Below, piece after piece: positions 55,640 through 64,000 of a stretch of 64,000 bases of DNA. The translations under genes were made by a program, and so were the position numbers. This stretch comes from Nitritalea halalkaliphila LW7 (GTDB taxonomy: Bacteria > Bacteroidota > Bacteroidia > Cytophagales > Cyclobacteriaceae). The first letter of the stretch is position 1. The number at the start of each line of letters is the position of its first letter. The stretch covers positions 148,332 to 212,331 of the forward strand of contig NZ_AJYA01000016.1 in NCBI RefSeq assembly GCF_000265075.1. Reading direction: 5' to 3'. The notes beneath the pieces are model-generated. The model saw nothing but the letters and a program-made list of their open reading frames with translations. It ran no database searches and was not told the DNA's origin.

Positions 55640-57613
55640 TCGGATAATGAAGGGCTTTTAAGCGATTTAATTCGCTCGCATTTATGTTCACCTGATACTT
55701 GTTGCGTACATCTTCCAGAAGCTCCTGCTCTAAGTACGACTGGTAATCCCGAATGAGCGGCCCACGGGTCTCCTCTAATTTTTTCGGGGCAGGACCCACC
55801 TCTCGGCCGACTTTAAAGATGCCTGCTTCATTTTGAAATACCTGTTGTGCCTCCTTGCCCATCACCCACGGGTGGCGCTCCTCCAGTAAAATAAGCTCCA
55901 TTTTAAAGGCATTGGGCTCTTCGAGCAAATAGGTGTTTTCAAGCCTATCCAGTAGGGCTGCGTTTACGGGTTTATCCTGCAAGAATTTTTTCACACGTGC
56001 TTCATAGGCAGGAAGCACCTCATATACCCGTACCACCTCCTTTCTACTGGACCACATGTAGTCCCCCTGATGCGCTTCATAATAACGCTGTAAGCCCGCC
56101 TCATCGTTTATCCCCTTCTGCCACACACGCTCATTCATGAGCGAAAACATTAAAATCCCAGATCTGTAGGCATTCAGCTGCTGCTGATAGGCAGGGTGGG
56201 TGGCCTCTAAGTAGTTTCTCTCGTAGGCGTCCAGCTGCTGCTTTAAAAAGCCTTCTTCCCAGACTTCAAAGGTGCTTTTCGTTCCAGAAGGCGCGCACGC
56301 GGATTATCACGCACGTATTGGACGAAATCCTTCATCAGGTAGCCGTTCCCTCCGATATGAAAAAGAACCGAATCCTGTAAGCTACTTTCCTCACTCACAT
56401 GCGCTAAAAAGCGCTCGCGCCCCATCTCGGTAAACGCCTGATTTAAATAAGCCGAAAAGCTGGCGTTTTCCACCCAGTTAAAACGTGACTTCTGAATGGC
56501 CATCGTCTGTTCACGTACCAGATTAGAACGCGTATCTCGTAAAATCTTAGACAAAATCTCCGCCTCCATTTCTTCCAAAGAAGCTAGCGGTTTTTTGTCC
56601 TCTAAGCGGATGATGTGAAACCCAAAACTGCTACGGACAGGCAAGCTAATCGCCCCGATCTCATTAAGATTAAATGCCGCCCGCTCAAATTCAGGCACAA
56701 GCGAGCCTAAACTGATAAAAGGTAAGCGCCCACCGTTTTGCTTACTGCCCGGATCATCGGAGTAAGTTTCCACTAAACTCTCCCAGCGGGAAGGGTCCTC
56801 TTCCAGCGCTAAATAGATCTCCTCAGCACGTCGTAGCGCTCGCTCTTCCTGAACGGGATCATTTGCGCGGCTGCGCAAAAGGATATGACTAACCTGAATC
56901 TGACCCGGATTAGGCTTGCGGTCTTCCACCTTAATCAGGTGGTATCCGAAGCTGGTGAGAACGGGGTCTGAAATTTGTCCAATTTGTAAATTGTAGGCAG
57001 CATCCTCGAAAGGATACACCATCTGCAGGGCGGTAAAATAGCCGAGACGCCCTTTGTTTTCACTCGCGGACGGATCCTCCGAGTATGCTGCGGCTAATGC
57101 ATTAAAATCTTCCCCATTTTCAGCGCGTTCTTTCAGCTGTAGCGTCATGCGAAGCACTGCTAAACTATCTTCTTGGGATGCAGCAGGGGGAAACTGGATT
57201 AAAATATGGCTGGCAGCCACGACCTCCTGCATACGGTCATAGGATTTCTTCACCTCCCCCTCACGAAGGCTGCTTTCGATTAGAAAGGGACGCACCAGCT
57301 CCTCCTTCAAGCTCTCGTATTCCGCCTGAAAAGCCTCAGTCTGATCTAAGCCTAAAGCCAGCGCTTCGGATACTTTTAACTGGAAATCGATAAAGGTCCG
57401 GAGTGCTTCATCTAAGGTCTCCGGATCCCGCGAGCTACTCGTTCCAGACTCTATCACCCATAAAAACTCATCCGTAAAAACCTCCCTGCCATCTACCGTT
57501 AAAAGCGGCTCCGCAGCGATTTCTTCGTTTTCCGCACCGCTGTTCTTAGGACGGCTCACGCAGGCTGCCCCTACTAGTAAAACAATTAAAACGAGGAATC
57601 TACCCTTCATCAT
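55629..57613 (-). CDS. Peptidylprolyl isomerase, two parvulin domains (frameshifted)
   Basis: About 661 codons from the ATG at 57613 (MMKGRFLVLIVLLVGAAC), a lipoprotein signal with lipobox VGAAC. Two rotamase domains lie in tandem: VVAASHILIQF to TSFGYHLIKVED (about 150-255) and IQVSHILLRSR to SSFGFHIIRLED (about 262-365), with a long C-terminal chaperone region after. The frame is lost at the four-T run 56276-56279 (one base missing). The repaired text reads LERKSTFEVWEEGFLKQQLD. It is the first gene of the operon with the SurA-N-like protein and surA, and probably acts on outer membrane proteins in the periplasm. Confidence 0.87.
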
Positions 57614-57700
57614 GCTGTTACTCAATTCAAACACAATGTTACGAATTATTGAGTACAAAAAGGGTTAAAAATGCTTAAAGTAAAGTGTTTAATGAAAAAT

Positions 57701-58114
57701 TTAATCGAGAACCTTGATTAATCTGCAGGTATTATACTCAGGTGAAATGTCGTATTCGATATGATCGATGATCCGTTTAATCAGCGCTATACCCATGCCT
57801 CCTTTTCGCTTGCTCGCCTTCACCTCGCGCAGATTAGGCTCCTGGTACTCTAACATATTAAAGCTGCCACCCCGATTTTTTATCTCAAAAATGATTTTTT
57901 TATCCGTATTTCGGATGCTTACTACGATGCTTTCTCCGTCCCGCTGCTTAAACTCATGAATAATAAGATTAGCGCAAACTTCCTCTATAGCCAGCACTAC
58001 CATCATCTGTTTTTCTTCTTTCATCGGGGTACGTGCAAGCTGGCTTCGTATAAAACTGCGAAGCTCACCCAGCTGATCTAGGCCTTTCTGTAATGTGAAT
58101 ACTTGCGCCCCCAT
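57701..58114 (-). CDS. RsbW-like ATP-binding anti-sigma/serine kinase
   Basis: A 137-residue GHKL ATPase of the HATPase_c_2 type. The N-box is in AIEEVCANLIIHEF (about residues 44-57), and the G1/G2 region is FEIKNRGGSF and GGMGIALIKRIID. Such proteins phosphorylate an RsbV-type STAS protein and may bind a sigma factor. The start overlaps the STAS gene stop by one base (TAATG). No sigma factor gene is in the window, so its output is unknown. Confidence 0.87.
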   Translation of the reverse strand: MGAQVFTLQKGLDQLGELRSFIRSQLARTPMKEEKQMMVVLAIEEVCANLIIHEFKQRDGESIVVSIRNTDKKIIFEIKNRGGSFNMLEYQEPNLREVKASKRKGGMGIALIKRIIDHIEYDISPEYNTCRLIKVLD

Positions 58115-58449
58115 TACGAAGTCTGTAGCGCCTCCTCTGCACTGCCTGTGATGGTCAGAAGCTGATCCAGACCGAGAATCTGGAATACTTGAAATACGGT
58201 AGGGGTAAGCCCATACAGGGCAAAGTGAATATTTTTTTCCTCAAAAACCTCTAAATAAGACATAAACACCCCTAAACCTGCAGAGCTAATGTAGGTAAGG
58301 GCTGTGGCATCGATAAGAATCCTCTCATGATTTCCGTTCAGCGCCTGCTTAATCGCCTCATCTAAAAGTACAGAATTACTCGCATCTATCTCCCCAGATA
58401 GCTGTAAAGTAACATAATCGGCGTGAAAAACTTCTTTAATTGCTAACAT
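58114..58449 (-). CDS. STAS-domain anti-sigma factor antagonist, RsbV-like
   Basis: A 111-residue single STAS domain. The phosphorylation site is in TYISSAGLGVF (Ser at about residue 57), preceded by LSGEIDASNS. RsbW-type kinases phosphorylate it and RsbU-type phosphatases restore it. The gene lies between the phosphatase (39 bp upstream) and the kinase (1-nt overlap), completing a partner-switch set. Intact. Confidence 0.93.
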   Translation of the reverse strand: MLAIKEVFHADYVTLQLSGEIDASNSVLLDEAIKQALNGNHERILIDATALTYISSAGLGVFMSYLEVFEEKNIHFALYGLTPTVFQVFQILGLDQLLTITGSAEEALQTS

Positions 58450-58488
58450 AACTACTTCAGTATACGCGTAATAAAACGCAGGGTTTTT

Positions 58489-60548
58489 CTAATTAAATTT
58501 TAATACGAGCAGGGTATAGTCGTCGTCCATGTACTGCTGTTTTCCGATGAAGCGATACACATCTTGCTTGATAGACTCTTGAATTTCCTGAGCACTTTTC
58601 CCAGCATGTAAGGCCAAGGCCTCTTTTAGCCGCATGTAGCCGAACTCTTCTTGCTGCTCATTTTTGGCTTCGATAATGCCATCCGTAAATAGCACTAAAA
58701 TATCTCCCGAAGACCAGTGCAGCTCATTCAGGTGCACATACCGATCGTACCCATCATTCCGTAATATCCCTAAGCCCAATCCCTCACTAGCCAGATAATC
58801 CGCATGCTCGGTAGTCCCTCTATAATATAAAATCGGGCAGTGCCCTGCGCGAGAATAACGGATACTTTTCTCATTCGTATTCACCAGCATATAAATGGCC
58901 GTGATGAAGTGATTGCGCTCGAGACATTTACTGAGCGCAAGATTTGCCTTCCGAATAAATGCCACCGGCTGTGGATGATCCAGCACTAGACTATGGAAAA
59001 CCCCCTTCATCTGAGACATGTTAAAGGCGGCAGAGGTCCCTTTCCCAGATACGTCTCCCATCATGATGCGAATTGAGCTTCGCTCAAAGGGAACGTTTCG
59101 TAGTAATCCCCTCCCACCTCATTCGCTGCCTCAGAAAAGCCGGAAATCTGGAAGCTCGCATCCGAGTGTAGCGTACGGGGTAGCAGGCTGCGCTGTACAC
59201 GCTGCGCGATTTTCAGTTCTTCGCGGTAGCGCTCATTTTTAATCGCCTCATTTAAGAGTCGGTAATTTTCTACTGAAATGCAGGCCTGCCCCACGAAGGT
59301 TTTTAGGATGTCCAGCATTTCTTTATTAAAGCCGTCTTTTACCTCTTTCACTAAAAACATACGCCCGACGAGTTCCCCATTAACGAAAAGGGGCATCATG
59401 ACGGCAGACTGGTATTTGGGATGCGCGATTCGACCATTAAATAGGGTGTTCTTTTCGTCTGCTTTCCAGTCGAAGGTGTTAAACGGCTTGGTGGAGTTGA
59501 TTATTTTTTCGAGCTCGATTACCTCCTGTTTGGAAAGAAAGCGACGTTGGCTGACCGCACTGATTTTTTGCTCCGTGAGGAGCTCCAGCCAAGCACCATC
59601 CACGTAAGCAGCAGACATGCAGGAGTCCAAAAGAATGTCGAGCACCTGATCCTCATTTTCACCTGGCTTAATCGACTGACTGAGACGCTGAAAGCTCATG
59701 GCCTCAGTCAGTTTCTGCTCGAAGACCGAGCTGGTCGGGAGATTAAATAGGGTCACTAAAAAACTGATCAAAGCATAGATGAACACAAAAAAGAATAGGG
59801 CAATCAAAAAGAGATTATCCGTCAGGTTCACCTCTATAAAGTAGCTGTCCGAATAATTAAGGAGCTGAATGAAGAGATAGCCAGTGGAAATCTGGATGGT
59901 GAAAAAGAAAAGTAGTGCTTTAAGTTTTTCCTTAAAGGTTAGGTAGGGGATCCACTTAAGGTTTAGCGCCAAGCTGGTACCTAACACGACCAGAAATACG
60001 AGGCCAAGCAAAAAGGTGTAGTCGAAGCTGTTTTTATTCAGTAGGGATAAAAACATGCTACTCAACATGGCGACTTCAAAAACCTGCCACTGCTTTACGG
60101 TTTTTTTTGACTTTTGGTAGAGGATAAGATGTTTAAAAAGCAGTGCACAAGAAACCAAGAAAAGCGCCATGAGCGCAAAGTTCACATGATAAAAAAAAGT
60201 TAGCTAGTAAGGGGTCATTTCCTAATCGGGTGTCGCCCAAAACATAATAGAATAAACTTATGGCTAAGGAAGTGCCCAGCGCCACAAGTCCTGTCCAGGT
60301 GCCCCGCCAAATGAGTTCTAGAAATTCTTTCTGTTCGTGCTCTTCTATTTTTTTTTTGGTAAAAAAGATATACCATGATAAAAAAACAGCACTTCTAAGA
60401 TATACGTAAATTCAGAAGCGGTGCGCCCCTCCAGCTGATTTAAATTGTTAAAAAGGCGGGTGATATCAACAAACAGCAAAATAAGCCATGCGATTATGGC
60501 GGTGAAAAAGCTAACTTTTGTGATATTTACACGGCGGAGGGCGTTCAT
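58489..60548 (-). CDS. RsbU-like PP2C phosphatase with membrane and GAF domains (three shifts)
   Basis: About 686 codons from the ATG at 60548 (MNALRRVNITKVSFFTAII). The N-terminal 300 residues hold about seven membrane helices. A GAF-like domain follows (VMMPLFVNGELVGRMF near residue 410). The C-terminal SpoIIE/PP2C phosphatase starts with GGDYYETFPL, continues with MMGDVSGKGTSAAF and ends with DDYTLLVLKFN. The frame is broken at 60348-60366 (one base missing in the T10 or A6 run), 60191-60198 (one base surplus in A8) and about 59066 (one base missing). It likely dephosphorylates the STAS protein. The signal sensed by the membrane part is unknown. Confidence 0.88.
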
Positions 60549-60634
60549 AGATCTTCTGTGAGCAAAAATAAGCAATCACGGTCGATTTACGTCAGTGCAA
60601 TAATAAAATTAACAGATAATATTAAAATTTTAAT

Positions 60635-61369
60635 ATGATGCAGCGATCTATAACCCGTATGTCTCGGTTTTTACCTTTATTATTTCTTGGTCTTGTGCTA
60701 GCAGCCTGTAGCTCTTCTGACCTTAAGCGATTTATGAAAGAAGTTTCAGGCAGCGCGCCGCTAACGGAGGGCGAAGTGAGCACAGGCTTGAAGGAAGCAC
60801 TTATCCAGGGGATTAGTAAAGGAGCTGATCGGGCGAGCGTGCAGGACGGCTTTTGGCAAAATGAACTGATTCGTATTCTGCTTCCCGAGGATGCGCGCCG
60901 GGTGGAAAGCACCTTACGGCAGATCGGCCTCGGAGCAGAGGTAGACAGGGCGCTGCTTTCCATAAATCGCGGGGCTGAACGTGCGGCACAGGAGGCCAAG
61001 CCAATATTTATTTCCGCTATTCGTCAGCTGACCATTCAGGACGCTTTTGCGCTTTTACGTGGTGATCAAGATGCAGCGACCCAGTTCCTACGTCGTACGA
61101 CGGAGGCAGAGCTGATCGCGCGCTTTCAGCCACACATGGAGGAGGCGCTAAATGAGGTAGGCGCCACCCGTTTTTACGGAGAAATCGCGACTGCCTATAA
61201 TGCGATTCCACTGACGACACGTAAAATCGATCCAGACATTAATGCCTATGTCACCCAGCGAGCCGTAGATGGCTTATTTCAGTTAGTGGCACAGGAGGAA
61301 GCGGCGATTCGCGCAGATCCCGCGGCTAGAACAACGGCCATCTTGCGTCGAGTTTTTGCGAATCAATAA
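60635..61369 (+). CDS. DUF4197 family lipoprotein
   Basis: A 244-residue exported protein. MSRFLPLLFLGLVLAACSSS (from codon 9) gives a lipoprotein signal with lipobox LAAC. The body is helical (GLKEALIQGISKGADRASVQDGF at about 50-70; ALLRGDQDAATQFLRR near 140) and matches DUF4197, whose function is unknown. It is divergent from the phosphatase gene and convergent with the DUF721 gene; a 55-bp gap follows its stop. The reading frame is intact. Confidence 0.88.
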   Translation: MMQRSITRMSRFLPLLFLGLVLAACSSSDLKRFMKEVSGSAPLTEGEVSTGLKEALIQGISKGADRASVQDGFWQNELIRILLPEDARRVESTLRQIGLGAEVDRALLSINRGAERAAQEAKPIFISAIRQLTIQDAFALLRGDQDAATQFLRRTTEAELIARFQPHMEEALNEVGATRFYGEIATAYNAIPLTTRKIDPDINAYVTQRAVDGLFQLVAQEEAAIRADPAARTTAILRRVFANQ

Positions 61370-61424
61370 AAATGCAAGCGCATGGAGGAGAACGTCCTCT
61401 CCTTCAGTCGCTTATGCTCCTTGC

Positions 61425-61740
61425 TTAATAAAATAAAATTTCTTTAATGAGTGCTTCGCCGAATTGCGCTTGAATTCTGGCCAGCACTTTGGACTTGGCC
61501 ATATTTAACTCTTTCTTCAGCGGTCCGGATTCGATTTCGCGAAAAGCGTCGCATCCTTCACATAGAGGCAGACGTTCTACTGGCCACCGTGGAACCCACG
61601 ATCTCCTGCCAAGCTTGGGTCAGCTGCTTCTCCTCGAACTTGCGTTCTAGCCGATAGACGCGCAGGAGATCTTTAAAGGCCTCTTCTAAGGGAGCCACCT
61701 CGCGCTTACGCTTGTAATATTCGAATCCACTTTTTTTCAT
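61425..61740 (-). CDS. DUF721 family protein (frameshifted)
   Basis: About 105 codons of a small protein. It begins MKKSGFEYYKRKREVAPLEE and includes LTQAWQEIVGSTVASRTSAL, which matches DUF721 (DciA-like domain). DciA-type proteins help load replicative helicase, but short DUF721 proteins may not all do this. The frame is lost at about 61567 (one C missing). The repaired text LYVKDATLFAKIESGPLKKE runs to the stop at 61425. It lies 78 bp downstream of hemW on the same strand. Confidence 0.8.
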
Positions 61741-61818
61741 GTTGGTTAAAGGTAAGGGAAGCGGTTGGCAAATCCAAAGGACCGCAGAACCTCAGCTGCT
61801 ATGTCCAGAACGTATCGG

Positions 61819-62940
61819 TCAAGTAAAGAGCTGGAAAGCAATGCTATCGGCCAGGATAAATCCTTTTGGCGTGAGCCAAATCCGGTCTTCGTTTTCTTCC
61901 AAGTAGGCATTTTGGCGCAGCCAGTCGAGCGTCTGCGCATGTAGCTGCAGCCAGTTCGGGTGAAGCATTTCCAGTTCGCTGCGTGAAATCCCCCAGATGG
62001 TGCGCAGTCCGGTGAGGACCCGCTCATTTAAAACCTCCTCAGCGGTAAGGGTTTCATCCTCGGAAAAGGGAGTTCCTTCTCGAATGGCTTTGATATACAG
62101 GGGGTTATTACGTAGGTTGCTGTACCGTTTTTTTCCATCGAAGCCATGCGCGCCCGGGCCGATTCCGAGGTAGGGTAGTCCCTTCCAGTAGTTGCTGTTA
62201 TGCTGGCTAAAAAAACCGGGCTTCCCGAAGCTGGCGACTTCGTACTGGATAAATCCAGCTGCTTGTAGCCGCTCCTGCATGCGCTCGAACTGTTTCGCCT
62301 GTTCTTCTTCTTCTAGGGTGATGGCATCTCCCTTTTTCTCCCTGTGGGCAAAAACTGTTTTGGCCTCCACCGTCAGGCTGTAAGCGGAAATGTGCTGCAC
62401 CGGAAGGGCGAGAGCACGCTCCAGCTGTTCTTCCCAAAGTTTCAGGCTTAGTGATCGAGCGCCGTACATCAAGTCGATGGTTAAATTATCGAAGCCGGCC
62501 TCTGCGGCATTCCAAACGGCCCTTTCCGCCTCTTCGGCATTATGGGCGCGGTTAAAATACTGCAGGAGTGCGCCATCAAAAGTCTGAATACCAATGCTTA
62601 ATCTATTTATGCCTGCAGCCCGGAGCTGACGCGCCTTTTCCAGGCTGAGGTCATCTGGATTGGCTTCTAAGGTGACTTCTTTTAGGTTAAGCCGAAAATG
62701 AGCTGCCGCCGCATCCAGTAAGCGGGCTACCTCATCTGGCTCCAGTAGGCTCGGTGTTCCTCCCCCGAAATAAAGGGTTTCTAGGGAAACTTCCGGGCTG
62801 AAAAAGCCTTTGCGCAGCGCCATTTCCCGCCGCATCGCTTCGACCATCGCTGCCTGATGTCCCAGCTGCGTGCTGAAGTGGAAGTCACAGTAATGACAAG
62901 CCTGTTTACAAAAAGGGATATGGAGATAGATTCCTGCCAA
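61819..62940 (-). CDS. hemW: Radical SAM family heme chaperone HemW
   Basis: A 373-residue radical SAM protein. The cluster motif is CKQACHYCDF near the start (residues about 10-19, CxxxCxxC). The GGGTPSLL motif at about residue 58 and the LMYGARSLSL segment follow. The C-terminal HemW domain has GIGPGAHGFDGKKRYSN. HemW delivers heme to respiratory proteins; it is often misnamed as coproporphyrinogen oxidase HemN. The HemW form starts at the N-terminal iron-sulfur motif without the longer HemN leader. It is divergent from the DUF4271 gene (89-bp gap). Intact. Confidence 0.92.
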   Translation of the reverse strand: MAGIYLHIPFCKQACHYCDFHFSTQLGHQAAMVEAMRREMALRKGFFSPEVSLETLYFGGGTPSLLEPDEVARLLDAAAAHFRLNLKEVTLEANPDDLSLEKARQLRAAGINRLSIGIQTFDGALLQYFNRAHNAEEAERAVWNAAEAGFDNLTIDLMYGARSLSLKLWEEQLERALALPVQHISAYSLTVEAKTVFAHREKKGDAITLEEEEQAKQFERMQERLQAAGFIQYEVASFGKPGFFSQHNSNYWKGLPYLGIGPGAHGFDGKKRYSNLRNNPLYIKAIREGTPFSEDETLTAEEVLNERVLTGLRTIWGISRSELEMLHPNWLQLHAQTLDWLRQNAYLEENEDRIWLTPKGFILADSIAFQLFT

Positions 62941-63029
62941 AGCGCTATATTTTAAATTTCAAAGGTAAGCATTTGTTCGCTATTCGGATAATTTTCACTT
63001 TTGTGCTGTAAAATTCATTCGGTCTCGGT

Positions 63030-64000
63030 ATGCGTGCTTGTGTATTTTTTATTTTTTTCTGGTTCAGTCTTGGGATCGCCCAGGGCCAGCTGCTGCGGGA
63101 GTTTTCTTTTGAGTATCAGCCGCTTTCTGCTTTTCGGCATGCTGGTTTCACACATGTGTACAGCACCACCTTTTCACAGGAGTCCTTTCCGTACGCCTAC
63201 TTTGAGCTGGAAATCGGGCAGGGTGCACATACATTTATAGGAGATAAATTTTGGTTTCAAGCTACCTCCGACACGCTAATACGAGGAGCGTATGCGGCCC
63301 TGTGGGAGCAGTTTCCCGCCGCTGAAGCGCAGCAGTTACGTGTTTTTGGCAGTGGGACTGCGAATCCACCGATTTTTCGGCAGGTCAGTTCGTTCACATC
63401 TCCAGGTATAGAGGTGCGGGCCGAGGGCTTAGTGTACGCCTCGCGGCAAAGCGACCTCGAGAAGTTACGTTTTCAGAATAATTACGTCTTGGCGATGCTC
63501 CTGCTGTTATTCTTTTTAGGGATTTACCGCGTAGGATCACCAGGGCTTTTTGGCTACTTTTTCAGTTTGCAGCGGCTTTGGTCAGGTGAAGGCTTCGCAG
63601 AGAACCAGCGGATGCAAAAGTTTTTATCTTGGGATTATTTTGTTGTTTTTATGGCTTTTCAATTCCCTAATTGCCTTAGGCCTTCTGGGGATCACTTTTT
63701 TTCATCAGGAGTTCGGGGCACGCTTGATGCTTGTTTTTGAGGACTTTTGGCCTGTTTTCTTTTTCATTACGGCCATATTATTTGGGTTTAGTATCGGTAA
63801 ATTTTTTCTGCTGCGATTGTTGTCCGTTATTTTTGGCCTAGGCCAAATGGAATTTAACCACTTTTTTTATCTGCTTAGGGTTTTACTTTTTCTAGGTATT
63901 TTTCTGATGGCTTCCGGCTACATGGGTTGGTTCCCAGTTAGTGCTTTGATTTTATGGGTGGGGGAGTATGTCTTTTTGGGCTTTTCTGGTGCTTTTATGG
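63030..64000 (+). CDS. DUF4271 family membrane protein, partial (frameshifted)
   Basis: The N-terminal part of a gene cut by the window end. The signal peptide MRACVFFIFFWFSLGIAQG is followed by a 130-residue periplasmic part. Several membrane helices begin near residue 150 (NYVLAMLLLLFFLGIYRVG). This resembles DUF4271, a Bacteroidota membrane family often next to hemD. The frame is broken at about 63646-63651 (T5 run; one base lost or two missing). After it the text continues as GLLGITFFHQEFGARLMLVF to the end of the window. Function unknown. Confidence 0.78.

Noticed and set aside
1..64000. tRNA or rRNA genes
   Set aside because: I looked at the intergenic gaps and saw no cloverleaf-like element or conserved rRNA sequence. 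A tRNA-finding program would be needed to be certain.

Overview
The window reads as chromosomal core sequence of a Bacteroidota bacterium, probably of the Cytophagales type (the order is a tentative inference). Supporting this are BatD, DUF4270, DUF4271, DUF4403, a SusC-like outer membrane beta-barrel receptor, YtxJ, a one-domain glycogen/starch synthase, DUF4212 with a VC_2705-type symporter, and several upstream boxes matching the Bacteroidota -7 consensus TAnnTTTG. I found no tRNA, rRNA, CRISPR array, prophage or complete insertion sequence. No stretch longer than about 270 bases lacks a gene.

Layout. 1-2.5 kb: minus-strand TPR fragment, then a surface polysaccharide operon (rfbC, PHP phosphatase, SDR epimerase). 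2.7-11.8 kb: hflX, a large secreted sortilin-type propeller protein, a VWA/AAA+ ATPase pair, and a fasciclin plus Lipoprotein_15 lipoprotein. 12-29.6 kb: housekeeping genes (prfA, an AraC regulator, acyl-CoA dehydrogenase, YugP-like peptidase, a flippase-like protein, panD-panC, glycogen synthase, DUF4270, glmS, recX, tpiA, prmA, an SDF-family symporter, aroC, batD). 29.7-34.1 kb: a small protein, queG, ruvB, an ApbE-like protein, a methyltransferase. 34.3-46.5 kb: an acetate uptake and activation region containing an IS1-type zinc-ribbon/HTH protein, a porin, DUF4212, an SLC5 symporter, a DUF3311-like small subunit, an SLC5-STAC histidine kinase, a single-domain response regulator, acetyl-CoA synthetase, a cNMP/CBS/DUF294 protein and a DEDDh exonuclease. 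46.4-53.3 kb: DUF4403, YtxJ, TonB receptor, fasciclin, pheS. 53.4-64 kb: a three-gene periplasmic chaperone operon (parvulin type), an RsbW/RsbV/RsbU partner-switch set, DUF4197, DUF721, hemW and a DUF4271 protein cut by the window end.

The most pervasive oddity is sequence quality. At least 25 single-base indels break 18 otherwise well-conserved genes, including prfA, ruvB, aroC and prmA. Most are losses of one base from a run of identical bases. I read this as sequencing or assembly error, not gene decay, so broken genes are given as single full-length CDS with the shift position stated.

The acetate region is the best candidate for a coherent system. Import (porin, DUF4212 plus symporter), activation (Acs), sensing (SLC5-STAC kinase with its own small membrane subunit, receiver-only regulator) and a nucleotide-based module (DUF294 nucleotidyltransferase plus exonuclease) lie in one run of plus-strand genes. 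A domesticated transposase-type DNA-binding protein stands at its head.
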